NCBI GenBank assembly: GCA_051453625.1
Contig: JBOZIK010000001.1
Span: 260,877,725 to 260,898,544 of the forward strand
Length of the DNA: 20,820 nt
Direction of reading: 5' to 3'
Source of the DNA: Welwitschia mirabilis
Lineage: Eukaryota > Gnetophyta > Gnetopsida > Welwitschiales
Under the pieces are notes generated by a model that did no database searches, was not told the origin of the DNA, and was given only the letters and a program-made list of their open reading frames with translations. Made by a program: the position numbers and the translations under genes. Below, one piece after another: positions 1 to 8,989 of the stretch. The number at the start of each line of letters is the position of its first letter. The stretch's first letter is position 1.

Positions 1-80
1 ACTTAGGATTGTACATGGGAGGCTTTTGATTGGGCTTTAGTGGTGCCCACCTTTGGTATTCACTTTGAAACAAATTATGA
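1..80 (+). pseudogene. PPR protein 3' remnant (unit A)
   Basis: This stretch is nearly identical to 18947-19020 in unit D, where it continues a PPR-like reading frame. The frame holds the residues EAFDWALVVPTFGIHFE, a tail that resembles the end of P-type PPR proteins. Only this end is in the window; the rest would lie upstream of position 1. Because the unit D copy is itself full of stops and frameshifts, I call this a remnant and not a gene end. The assignment rests on the match to unit D rather than on a domain visible here. Confidence 0.55.
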
Positions 81-239
81 CAGTAGTTAATCAATTCAAT
101 TTCACTACACTCTTTATACTGATAACTAAATGAATTGCAATGGACCTAGAATCTTATACAACATTTTTCTCTTATTTCAAACAGTGAAGTTATTTTTACG
201 TTTCATTTCTATACACAGCTCCTCTTGTAATACTAGTGA

Positions 240-745
240 ATCTTTTTCACGAGGCTACTGGACATATTAGAACAGGCTAATGCACAGAGCAGAGAGCAGA
301 CCACAGTACCAAAAAGACAGATGAAAAAGCACTAAGCAAGGGTACTAAAAGAGATGATGGTGTCTGCAGCAGCAACATGGAGTTCGTTGCTAGAGGAAGT
401 GGTGAAAATGGTGCTATCGTTTCTTAAGAGTACCAAGAATTGGAACTCTGTGTCACTTCTTTGCAGGCCTGATACACTACAGAGACATTTACAAGAAATA
501 TTCTTTTCATTGGTAACTTTTATGCTATTTCTCTAGAAATGGTGGCTTCAAGGCTCCCACAGATCTACTTGTTATCTCTTAAGGGCATGCCCAAGTTCAC
601 AGACTTTAATCTGGTGCTCCCACAGTGGGACGCCAACATCTCTCTTTGGCTGAAAGTTGTTTGCAGAGCTTACATAGGTTTCTAGGAGCTGAGATTAAAG
701 CACATGAGTATTAATGATTGCAAACAAAGAGCTTTATTGAGGTAG
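240..745 (+). pseudogene. TIR1/AFB-type auxin F-box 5' fragment (unit A)
   Basis: TIR1/AFB proteins are the F-box and leucine-rich-repeat subunits of SCF ubiquitin ligases that bind auxin and Aux/IAA proteins in the nucleus. The ATG at 354 opens MMVSAAATWSSLLEEVVKMV, followed by SFL and the NSVSLLCR of the F-box. A one-base loss near 466 shifts the frame. The other frame then carries the family pattern FIGN-FYAIS, SLKG, FTDFNLVLPQWDA and ELRLKHMSIND, ending near 745. That covers about the first 110 of roughly 580 residues. The 240-353 leader is shared with units C and D and is probably old 5' UTR. This copy has an in-frame stop in the LRR part, but it alone keeps 25 bases (518-542) encoding the residues after FIGN. 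COI1 is a related alternative, but the FIGN...KGKP spacing favours TIR1/AFB. Confidence 0.82.
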
Positions 746-777
746 CATGATTGAACATAAAGATAACNNNNNNNNNN

Positions 778-811
<34 letters not shown>

Positions 812-842
812 AAAAATGCAGTAATGTTCATGCGTCTTGAGG

Positions 843-882
<40 letters not shown>
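778..882. repeat. Two (TA)n microsatellites
   Basis: Alternating TA fills 778-808, directly after a 10-N gap, and again 844-882. Between them 809-843 matches unit D at about 19706-19734. Unit D has a poly-T run at the first site and no TA run at the second. The second run marks the left edge of the insertion that splits unit A. Confidence 0.9.
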
Positions 883-887
<5 letters not shown>

Positions 888-1157
888 TTATCCAAGATTT
901 ATCAGATTTTTCTACCTTTTAGATGAGGCTACAAGCATTAAGGCAAATATATTATCCTAAATGTTAACCATTGACCAAAAGTCAATGCTTATTCCTGGTT
1001 AAAATTTTCCAAGGAAATTTTGGCTGACAGTAGGAAACTTTTGGCCAAGAATAAGAATTGATTTTTTATCAATGGTATATTTGCCTTAATGCTTGTAGCA
1101 TTGTCTAAAAGGCAGAAAAATTTGATAAATCTTAACCAACCTTTAGATATATATGTA
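881..1157. repeat. Long imperfect foldback (MITE-like)
   Basis: The segment reads as an imperfect palindrome centred near 1012-1014. The left arm AAGATTTATCAGATTTTTC (894-912) pairs with right-arm sequence at about 1116-1134. GCTACAAGCATTAAGGCAAA on the left has its exact complement on the right at 1080-1099. The inner parts also pair: CCATTGACC..GTCAATGCTTATTC against its counterpart around 1040-1080. Arms are about 125-135 bp with almost no loop, and both outer ends run into TATATA. This form, with TA flanks, fits a Stowaway or Mutator-like MITE or foldback element. The transcript would fold into a long hairpin, like young miRNA precursors. No coding capacity is seen. Confidence 0.8.
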
Positions 1158-1809
1158 NNNNNNNNNNNNNNNNNNNNNNNNNNNNNNNNNNNNNNNNNNN
1201 NNNNNNNNNNNNNNNNNNNNNNNNNNNNNNNNNNNNNNNNNNNNNNNNNNNNNNNNNNNNNNNNNNNNNNNNNNNNNNNNNNNNNNNNNNNNNNNNNNNN
1301 NNNNNNNNNNNNNNNNNNNNNNNNNNNNNNNNNNNNNNNNNNNNNNNNNNNNNNNNNNNNNNNNNNNNNNNNNNNNNNNNNNNNNNNNNNNNNNNNNNNN
1401 NNNNNNNNNNNNNNNNNNNNNNNNNNNNNNNNNNNNNNNNNNNNNNNNNNNNNNNNNNNNNNNNNNNNNNNNNNNNNNNNNNNNNNNNNNNNNNNNNNNN
1501 NNNNNNNNNNNNNNNNNNNNNNNNNNNNNNNNNNNNNNNNNNNNNNNNNNNNNNNNNNNNNNNNNNNNNNNNNNNNNNNNNNNNNNNNNNNNNNNNNNNN
1601 NNNNNNNNNNNNNNNNNNNNNNNNNNNNNNNNNNNNNNNNNNNNNNNNNNNNNNNNNNNNNNNNNNNNNNNNNNNNNNNNNNNNNNNNNNNNNNNNNNNN
1701 NNNNNNNNNNNNNNNNNNNNNNNNNNNNNNNNNNNNNNNNNNNNNNNNNNNNNNNNNNNNNNNNNNNNNNNNNNNNNNNNNNNNNNNNNNNNNNNNNNNN
1801 NNNNNNNNN
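1158..1809. other. Assembly gap (652 N)
   Basis: All bases are N. The gap starts at the outer edge of the foldback, where TA-rich repeat sequence probably stopped the assembly. The true length may differ. Nothing can be said about its content. Confidence 0.99.
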
Positions 1810-2577
1810 TTAAAGTCTCAAGTCTTAAGATAGAGTAGTATAATCGCCTATACCTAGAAAATGCCAATTAAATTATTTAAAAAGTTTAAACTTGGAGCGT
1901 CTCTTATATGAAGGACAAATGTCCAACAAGTGAGGCTCCCATACCATTGACAAACTAAACATTATTAATATAATTATTAACACGACTCTAATTGGAGAAT
2001 GAAATTGAGAAGAATTGGAGAACGAAATGGAGAACATACCTATTACGATTATTTTCGCAACACTATATTGATTATAAATGACTAAATGATGTTTTATGTT
2101 TTGTCTAAAGCGTAGGAGAAATTTGAGAATTAATGCCTTAAAATTGATACATGCATTTGTTCGAGTCTTGATCTAAACACCCACATAATCTATAATTTTA
2201 AAATCCTAAAAATTGTTTGGGAGATTGGGTTTTGTAAAATTGAAGTGCTATCTTTAGAATGTAGAAAATAAAAATAATATACTATAAATATCAATACGAA
2301 GGTAAATAATTTAGATTTTCAAGTTAAATATATATGTATTTTCTATTATTAAATGCTCAAAATTCAAGATATGGAATGCAGTTTATATAAGAGAAAGCAT
2401 TTTAATTATAAGACTTATAAAAACTAAAATAATATTAATTTTGAGATATAAATCACTAAAATTAATTATCATAAAAGGCTCTTTTTTTAATAAGAAACTT
2501 ACAAAAAATATGATAATTTCTTGGTGGCAATAATTAAAAAAAGAAAGAGAAATTATGATTGTTTGAAAAACTAAAAA
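1810..2577. other. AT-rich stretch without genes
   Basis: This segment is strongly AT-rich with many short A and T runs. No reading frame of note, no tRNA-like fold and no match to another part of the window were seen. The exception is a low-complexity similarity at 2537-2570 (AAAGAAAGAGAAATTATG...) to about 15600-15640. Confidence 0.7.
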
Positions 2578-2990
2578 AACAAGAGTCTGTGGCTGTATCC
2601 TTTGACTACGCTTATATCCTGTCTCATTCTAGTCCACTGCCACTCACTGAGTGCTCTTTTTCTTGATGTCATCTGTCATCTAATGCTAGCATTTTTTCTC
2701 TGCCATGTCCCATTTTTGTATTGCCCCTTCTTTTGGGTTGCTGCCTCATTGGTAATACCCCTTTATTTGTGATGGTAATGCTTTGTTTTTTTTTTTTTTG
2801 TGTGTTTATTTTCTCTGTGCTATTTTCTTCCTGGCATTACTCTCAGAATTGTCTATTTCTTTTCTTATTTTACCCTCTTCTCTCCCTCCTCCATTGCTAT
2901 GCCAATGTGTGTTTGCCCCTTCTCTTCTGCTATGCGTCACTTGCGCTGCCGATTTTCTCTACGTTTGCATGTGTCTACAAATGAAATTGA
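2578..2990 (+). repeat. Pyrimidine-rich tract R1
   Basis: The plus strand is dominated by C and T, with recurring TGCC / GCCCCTT words (2723 and 2914 among others). It follows an AT-rich stretch. The same AT-rich then CT-rich layout recurs at 12371-13680 and 15226-16515. Small open frames here (2721-2984, 2783-3076) are runs of F, L, C and S caused by base composition and are not called. It may be a part of a dispersed repeat such as an LTR, but no boundary is visible. Confidence 0.5.
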
Positions 2991-3217
2991 CATTAAATAT
3001 TGAGAGAAACAAAGAATTTTTCCAATCAGAAACCTTTACCAAGTCTAATTTGATTTGCCAGGAAAGTAAAGTCTGATTTGATTAGCTTAAAAAATGTCAA
3101 GGAATATGAATGAATAGAGTTTCTTTAAAAAAATGTATTATTTTAAATTTTTTTTTTAAAAAAAAGAGTAATGCCATCTCAGACAATTTAGTGGCTGGGG
3201 ATGGCCTCTCAGCCAAA

Positions 3218-3718
3218 TAACTTGGTGTTATGGATGGACGTGTAAGTTGATGGGTATAAAATACTCATAATGTCTACATAACACAGTAATGAGAGGGCAG
3301 TTTGTTAAGTGTCATCATTGGTACATGAAGATGCTCCTTTCTTTTGAATCAGCTGGATTTACTCCGCGTCCCTTTTTTCTTTTTAGTATAAGTCATACTA
3401 CTTAACTAAACATAATACAAAACATAAAAGAGGTTGAGAAAATGTTGCAGGCCTATCGAATTTTCCTTACATAATGCAAGCCTATGTCTCTTCACACCAC
3501 TTACGATCCTCTCACCTTATTTTTGATGCCACATCCTTATTTTTTTTTTCCTTACAAAGAAGTTTCATACTTATAGAGCACCCATTTCTTGCATGGTGGG
3601 GCTTCATTTAAAATTTACTTGAATGATTATGTTCTCAAGCCGCGGCTCCCTTCATATCCATGTGATGTGGGATGACGAGAAAGACCACACTGCAATCTAC
3701 ATTTTGTGAGGTAATGTT
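3218..3718. repeat. Non-coding middle of the composite unit (unit A)
   Basis: This matches unit D from about 19758 to 20178, including GGACGTGTAAGTTG, AACATAATACAA and AAGCCGCGGCTCCC. Relative to D, unit A has about 80 extra bases around 3510-3595. In the NEK direction (minus), the 3600-3718 part would lie just after the kinase C-lobe. It may contain a decayed C-terminal tail, with no intact frame. No other gene is seen. Confidence 0.7.
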
Positions 3719-4080
3719 AAAGATGAGTACATCTCAGTAACTCACTAATAGTGGATATATGTTTAGGATTTTTTCTTAGCATGCCCTTTACAGTTCTTTT
3801 AAAAACACTAGAATACATGCTTGGTAAGGACCCAGAGGTAGATTTATGATTTTGTTAATTAGAACTTACATATAAAATGACTTGGATGCCGGTTACGAGC
3901 AATCATCTCATACGCATGATAACCTAATGACCAAATGTGAGACTTAAAATCATAGGAAATATCTAAAAGAAGTTCAAGGCACATATAATTTGGAATCCCA
4001 ACAACCAAGGAAGTAAGACCTTCTGCATTGAACCTCTTTGCCAATCCAAAGCCTTTAAGCTAAATATCTTGTTTCTTTAT
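3719..4080 (-). pseudogene. NEK-type protein kinase C-lobe fragment (unit A)
   Basis: NEK kinases are Ser/Thr kinases; the plant members act on microtubules and cell growth. Read on the minus strand from about 4072, the frame begins at the activation segment with [18 protein letters not shown]. It continues [22 protein letters not shown] and YEM, and after a frameshift near 3880 goes on with MYSSVFKRTVKGMLRKNP and SELLRC. The order matches the kinase DFG to subdomain XI region, about 120 of 260 kinase residues. The DFG aspartate is Gly, a stop lies just before it, and the Pro of the APE-like PEL motif is Leu. The copy is therefore dead. It lies opposite in strand to the AFB piece of the same unit. 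Confidence 0.85.
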
Positions 4081-4258
4081 AAATTTGTTCCATGACCTCA
4101 TAGTTATCCATCATTATTCTTTTTTTTAATGACGAATCCCATTTGAAACCTTACCAAGCAAGAGAAAAACCTTGGAAATGTCTTGTTCTTTTAACTTTTT
4201 ATACACTACTACATTAAGTCAATGCTTTAATTTCCACGTTCTAGTGCACATAAACCTC
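4081..4258. repeat. Right part of unit A, cut by gap
   Basis: The sequence from ATCCCATTTGAAACCTTACC to GTGCACATAAACCTC is shared with unit B (about 6387-6505) and unit D (about 20595-20719). In B and D it goes on for over 100 more bases. In A it runs into 100 N at 4259, and the DNA after the gap is unrelated. On the minus strand it lies upstream of the NEK fragment and may be old intron. Confidence 0.8.
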
Positions 4259-4358
4259 NNNNNNNNNNNNNNNNNNNNNNNNNNNNNNNNNNNNNNNNNN
4301 NNNNNNNNNNNNNNNNNNNNNNNNNNNNNNNNNNNNNNNNNNNNNNNNNNNNNNNNNN
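4259..4358. other. Assembly gap (100 N)
   Basis: Exactly 100 N, a common placeholder length. It hides the right boundary of unit A. Confidence 0.99.
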
Positions 4359-4577
4359 TGATACCTCTCCTCTAATCTTTTGTTGTCAATGTCTCGTCGT
4401 AAAGACATCTGCCTATGAGGCAACAAGTTCCAAATTTGATTCCCATGTTGGGCGCGTAGGCTGCGGAGTGCCAAAAAAAAGTTAAAAAAAAAGAAAGGAA
4501 ATAGGAAAAAAAAGAAAAACCCCAGCCCTGTTCTAGTGATACCTCTCCTCTAATCTTTTGCTGCCAATGTCTCATTG
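4359..4577 (+). repeat. 41-bp direct repeat pair
   Basis: 4359-4399 and 4537-4577 begin with the same TGATACCTCTCCTCTAATCT and match at 37 of 41 positions; all four differences are transitions. They flank the SINE-like copy, whose 5' end overlaps the first repeat. At 41 bp the pair is too long for a normal SINE target duplication, so a local tandem duplication is more likely. Confidence 0.8.
4388..4493 (+). mobile_element. tRNA-derived SINE-like copy 1
   Basis: A stretch around GTAAAGACATCTGCC (about 4399-4413) is followed 22 bases later by TTTGATTCCC (4435-4444). This resembles an RNA polymerase III A-box region followed by a B-box (GGTTCGATTCC with C-to-T decay). The 3' part GCGGAGTGCC leads into an A-rich tail (4472-4519). 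The A-box start is degraded here (TGTCTCGTCG at 4390-4399), but the sister copy at 4672 has a perfect A-box. It does not fold as a working tRNA. It is best read as a decayed plant SINE. Confidence 0.55.
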
Positions 4578-4662
4578 TCCACCTCTGTTAGTCTCTTTTC
4601 TGAAATGCCACTTATTTTATGTTGTATTCTTTGTTTTCCATCTCTATTTTGCAGAATTGTTT

Positions 4663-4732
4663 GTGGACCTTTGGTCTAGTGGTAAAGACATCTACGGAGT
4701 GCCAAGAAAAAATCAAAAAGAAAAAAAAAAAT
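4663..4732 (+). mobile_element. tRNA-derived SINE-like copy 2, internally deleted
   Basis: TGGTCTAGTGG at 4672-4682 fits the pol III A-box consensus (TRGYNNARNGG) at every position. AAAGACATCT matches copy 1. The sequence then jumps straight to CGGAGTGCCAAGAAAA, so about 50 bases that hold the B-box in copy 1 are missing. An A-rich tail follows. Loss of the B-box would make it unable to drive its own transcription. Confidence 0.55.
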
Positions 4733-4740
4733 TATTTCTT

Positions 4741-5128
4741 TGACGTTGGATAGGATTGCAAGAGACCAGACTAAATCACGTTCCTCAAATTCATCCAGAT
4801 TTCGAGGGCAAAGTGAAGGTCAGGGAATGGATTTTCTAGACTGAAGAATATAAAAGTGAATGGAGAGCTTCGAGCAGGAGTCCCAGCAACTTCTTTTTGA
4901 TCTTGAAATGTCCTATAATGTTTTCATGGATTTCCTCCTGAAGACTACATGACCTCCAGAGAAACACTAATAAATGAATCTGTTGGAAGACATCCGATAC
5001 ATCTCTTAAAGCAACCCCCTTTTTTTTTGATGCTGATGCAAGTGTTAATCTGGAAGAACACTTTGAAGTACTAAGTGGTCTCTTTCTGATCCAAGAGACA
5101 GATTTTATTGTTGCATATGAGGTTTAGT
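4741..5128 (+). pseudogene. Unidentified broken coding stretch
   Basis: One frame gives protein-like segments separated by stops: LDRIARDQTKSRSSNSSRFR, then MESFEQESQQLLFDLE and MSYNVFMDFLLKTT, then MNLLEDIRYIS. A frameshift at the T run near 5020-5030 leads to DADASVNLEEHFEVL and SGLFLIQETDFIVAYEV before a stop at about 5127. The amphipathic and acidic pattern with balanced amino-acid use looks like a real protein and not random DNA. I do not recognise the family. It has at least six stops and one frameshift, so it is a dead fragment if real. It lies tail to tail with the argininosuccinate synthase piece. Confidence 0.4.
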
Positions 5129-5149
5129 CATCACAGACTAAACTGCCAA

Positions 5150-5440
5150 CCGATTTATTTTTTTTTAACCACATCAATACGATCAATAGCATGTTTACAC
5201 CCTAATTCATTGAGTTGTACCAATAATTATGCAGGAAAAAAAAATCATTTCCATTCAAAGAAACAGGCATTCCAGTTAGGATGCCAATATCCATATATTT
5301 AGCTTCATAGTGTATTTTCAGGATTAACGCTCGTCATATACATATCCTTTCTTGGCTCATTCGCTGGGTCTTTAAAGATGTCTTCCTCATGATTGAGATG
5401 CCTTCCTTGAGATATTGTTTGAACTAATTTCTTCTGTAGC
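5150..5440 (-). pseudogene. Argininosuccinate synthase fragment
   Basis: Argininosuccinate synthase joins citrulline and aspartate with ATP in arginine synthesis, in the plastid in plants. On the minus strand the frame ending at a stop at 5305-5307 reads HLNHEEDIFKDPANEPRKDM then YM-SV-PE. This matches the family pattern LSHEGDILEDPANEP..DMY...V.PE. After a frameshift it continues YMDIGILTGMPVSLNG, and after another LNELGCKHAIDRIDVVK. This matches the conserved GIVSGLPVSLNG and ELNEIGGKHGIGRIDMVE of the C-terminal domain. About 95 of roughly 400 residues are covered, with no intron seen. At least two frameshifts and a stop make it a pseudogene fragment. The frame stays open upstream to about 5513, but that part does not look like the enzyme. 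Confidence 0.72.
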
Positions 5441-5562
5441 CTCCCGTGCATCCATGAGATGGCCTCTTTTCGCTCAAATGTGAAAACGGATGTATGGTTA
5501 GATAATTTCTAAATGATCCCTATCATGCACAATCTCATTGGTGCTCCCCTGTNNNNNNNNNN

Positions 5563-5715
5563 CTTGCATTCGTTTGCTGGTTGTTTGTGAATGTTCCTCT
5601 TTTCTCTGATGATGGCCACCTTTTTGACGGCTGCTCTCCGATTTTTTTCCTTCACCTGGGTCTATGTTACTGTGCCTCTGCCTTGCAGAGCTACGATTGT
5701 TTGCGCACCTTTTTT
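5563..5715 (+). repeat. Short pyrimidine-rich tract R2
   Basis: CT-rich sequence directly after a 10-N gap (5553-5562), with TGGCCACCTTTTTGACGGCTG and similar words like those of tracts R1, R3 and R4. The following 5716-5966 stretch is ordinary AT-rich DNA in which I see nothing. Confidence 0.4.
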
Positions 5716-5966
5716 TGTATCCAATTCATGTATTTGGTTCTTAGAAAATGACATCTATTAATGGCATCTGTTAACTAATATCAAGTGAACGACAAATGAA
5801 GATAAAGCCTATAAAATTGAATGGACGCCTTTGCAAAATGGGGGGGAAATGGAATAACCTAAAACAGTGACTTAAGAAATCGAATTAGAAATCAGTGAGA
5901 TTCCCTTCCAGCATATCAACTGTGATTTGAGATTCTATTGGCCATTTTTTTTTTTTGTAGCCACTT

Positions 5967-6620
5967 GTTCAAGCTTCCTCTGTTTCTTTCTATGATCTAT
6001 GTGATGTGAGAAGACGAGGAAGACCACACTGCAGTCTGCATTTGTGAGGTAATGTTAAAGATGAGGACATCTCAGCAACTCACTAACGGTGGGTCTGTGT
6101 TCAGGATTTTTTCTTAGCACGCTCTGCCTTGGATGCCGGTTTATGAGCAATCATCTCATATGGTCAACAACCTAATGACCAAATGTGAGACTTGAAATCA
6201 TATGAAATATCTGAAAGAAGTTCAAGGCACATGTAATTTGGAGTCCCCACAACCAAGGAAGTAAGACCTTCTGGATTGAACCTCTTTGCCAATCCAAAGC
6301 CTTCAAGCCGAATATCTTGTTTCTTTATCAATTTGTTCCATGACCTCATAGTTGTCCATCTTTTTTTTTTTTTTTTTTATGGTGAATCTCATTTAAAACC
6401 TTACCAAACAAGAGAAACCTTGGAAATGCCTTGTTCTTTCAACTGTTTATGTATTACTGCATTAAGTCAATGTTTTAATTTCCACGTTCTAGTGCACATA
6501 AACCTCTCTGAAATCTTTCATAACCTTGACTTCTTTTAGTTATTAATTATTCCATACTTATGCATTGTGTTGAATAGGCTTTTGTGAATCTGGTGTCTTA
6601 TCTAGTTCTTTATAAAGCCT
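5967..6620. repeat. Composite unit B (NEK end only)
   Basis: Similarity to units A and D starts around 5967-5975 and runs through the NEK fragment to at least CTTATCTAGTTC (about 6610), where unit D leaves the window. Compared with D it lacks about 115 bases inside the kinase piece. It has no PPR or AFB part, so it is either a truncated copy or the right end of a larger broken one. 6621-6900 holds nothing I recognise. Confidence 0.8.
6060..6345 (-). pseudogene. NEK-type protein kinase C-lobe fragment (unit B)
   Basis: On the minus strand the frame 6349-6164 gives LIKKQDIRL then [28 protein letters not shown] and [15 protein letters not shown]. After a join the last piece [20 protein letters not shown] lies at about 6120-6065. 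Relative to unit D, residues between the KPASKA-like and VLRKNP segments are deleted (about 115 bases), with a frame change. The catalytic DFG is GFG and the PEL Pro is Leu, as in unit A. It is a dead kinase fragment. Confidence 0.85.
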
Positions 6621-8900
6621 TATGTTGTTTATTTTGAATATTCTGTGTGCATGACTATGAAAGCAAACAGTGAACAACCAACTCTAAAATAACAATTGTT
6701 GTATGATTTCTTGGAAGGGAAGGGATATACTTCCACATCATTCTATTATATGCCTCCTTCCCCAAGAATGCAGAACCTAATGGTTGGATGCTAGTGGAAG
6801 TTCATTTCTAGGATTTACATTAGGAAATTTGGAATTTACCCTTTTTACAAAAGCAAAAGAGAGATATAGCAAACTATTATTTGATAATAGATTTTCTTTT
6901 AAATGGGGAATACAAATCAGCTCTAATGTTGAATTTATCATATTTTAAAATGCTTCCCTATAGTTTTCCCCTTTTTGATGTGAAGCAAAGTATGAGGTTG
7001 ACATCAAACATATAAAGGGAGTGAGTGTGTGTCGTAATTGAGATTTTTCACATAGGCAAGTTATCTTACTATAAAAGCGAAGATCCAAAATGATGGAAAA
7101 GAAACTCAAGCAAGTGATGATAATGCGAATCAAGGGAAATTTAAATATATGGATAGAGCAAACGATGCATGTATAATTATCAAATGATGAAAGATTATGG
7201 ACAAGGTAATGATGGAAATGAAAAACAGAAATGTGTGATTAGCTAAAGTAGAAATAAATCGAAAACACTGTATGAGATATGGGAAGTAATAAAGTATAAG
7301 ACAAAAGAAGTGAGATCAATGACCCAGGAAGAGTATGTGATAAAAAGATCATAAGTACTAATAGATAATGATCTAACTTAAAGAGTGGAAATCATCTTGA
7401 ATAAATTTAGAGTAAACACAAGGGGATGACTCTGAGGTAATCAAGTACAAATTCTAGGAAAAGACTAGGTGGAAATGGACAAATAAGGGCTTGAAGAAGA
7501 TTGGTTTGAATGTCTTTAAATGTCATCTTAACAATGTTTATTGGTATGAATTATAAAATTTTTCGATATCATTAACGATGGTTCAATGCTAAATAACACA
7601 GAGTATCATGTAACTAGAATAGTAATTATGACAATGCCTATGGTTATTCTGTGGAGTATCAATGCAATGTCCAGACTATAACTTAATCTAATCATCAGCT
7701 GTGATAGTAAATAAGACCTTGATGACTTACTAACCAATAATCAATATGATTTGAATGCTCTCGAAGTCATAGCTTCAGAGTCATGGAAGATCAAGTCAAT
7801 GGAATTTTTAGAAATCACCATCTGTCATGATGAGGGGAGTGCAATCACTGCCAAAGGCATAATGATCCACAAGCTAAAGCTAGATCATGACCAACTGATG
7901 CCATAGTGGAGTTCCCACAGCTACCATATTGCACTGCCAAAGGCCTCTCTTAGGATTATTTACCCCAGTACGCTTGCAGTAGAACATCATGATTTTCATT
8001 TTTTTCCCATCTTTTTTTTCGCATGGTAATGATATTTTACTAGTTGAGTTGAATTTTCTTTTTGTTGTGGAATATTGATTAATCATTGAGATGGTATATC
8101 ATAAGATTCACTACTGAACACAAGCATTAGATTTGACATAAATTGATACTAGGATAGAAAAAAATAAGGCATCGAATGTCATAGATGTGTGGATGTCTTA
8201 AGATTAGGTGAAATCCAATCTTATCACCATAGACATCCTAAAGTAGGAGAACTACTTTCATAAAAACATGAATGTGGTTTAGTATAGGATTAAACAAAAT
8301 CACCAATCAAACAAAGGAATGACTCTAATCAAGAAACTCTACTAAGGAGCCATTTAGGTAAAGATAACTTAATTACTTCTACCATGCCAAGAGTATCATA
8401 ATGATAATTATTATAATCTCAGTCATTGTCTATTAACACTATGCTTTTTCTTAGCATCTAAATCGAGAACTTAAAGAAGTCATTTAAAATGCATTCCTCT
8501 ATAAGATAAGATTTTAACCACTTGATAGTTAACCCATTATAAAAATGTACCCAAGCATAATGCAAAATAAGATGTATTAATTCAAGAAGAACATTGATGA
8601 CAAGTTCAAGGGGAATTAAGTGCAAGGTGGAAATCAAAAACTGAATGTCTAATTACTGAAGGAAAAAGAATGAATAAGTGAAACACGTCATTGTCGAGTA
8701 GAAGGATGGATGTTTTCCATGAGAAGGTAGCATAAAAGAGTTTTGTATAAGGAAATGCAGGTGAACGCAATGGACTACTATGACTAAAAGTGATGAGTGG
8801 AAGAAGTTAGGAACTTTGGAATGTAAGAAAATGATTATGGGCTGGTGGGAAAATCATCGGGAACAAATGGAACCCAACCAGAATCTAAGAGTTGTGCATC
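6621..8900. other. Gene-free stretch
   Basis: About 2.3 kb of AT-rich DNA. Short open frames exist (for example 7133-6945 and 8086-7880 on the minus strand), but they show no known motif and no biased codon pattern. Parts near 7800 and 8700-8960 (+) contain short protein-like runs, but I cannot tie them to any family. A remnant of the neighbouring retroelement's 3' part would be expected around here. I see no reverse transcriptase or integrase motif. Confidence 0.6.
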
Positions 8901-8989
8901 AGGGATTTGTGAGACCTTGAGTTTATGAGGGTCTACAAGATCGTGTTCGAAGTGTAAGGATGGGATGATTCTCTTTTCTGGGATTCAAG

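Larger units (their letters stand above)
844..3217. mobile_element. ~2.37 kb insertion splitting unit A
   Basis: Units A and D align up to the GAGGCA at about 843 (19734 in D) and again from the ATAACTTGGTGTT at about 3210 (ATAACTCGGTGTT, about 19758 in D). Unit D has only some 20 bases between these points, so A carries about 2.37 kb extra. The extra DNA holds a TA run, a 277-bp foldback, a 652-N gap, AT-rich DNA and a pyrimidine-rich tract. I cannot see clear terminal repeats or a target duplication, because TA repeats mask the left edge. It may be more than one nested insertion. Confidence 0.6.

Noticed and set aside
989-1867. Large open frames on both strands, 989-1867 (-), 1089-1838 (+) and 1153-1833 (+)
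   Set aside because: They are open only because they cross 652 N. The bases outside the gap belong to a foldback repeat.
3163-3217. GGCTGGGGATGGCCTCTCAGCC hairpin as a Helitron 3' end
   Set aside because: The stem is only about five base pairs, and no CTRR follows at the expected distance.
4388-4460. A possible tRNA gene
   Set aside because: The A-box and B-box are degraded, no complete cloverleaf with a paired acceptor stem can be formed, and an A-rich tail follows as in SINEs.
4359-4577. The 41-bp direct repeats as a SINE target-site duplication
   Set aside because: They are too long for SINE target duplications, and the first copy overlaps the 5' end of the SINE-like sequence.
7880-8086. 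68-codon minus-strand frame with Lys-rich middle
   Set aside because: No motif, no protein-like periodicity and no support from a repeat copy in the window.
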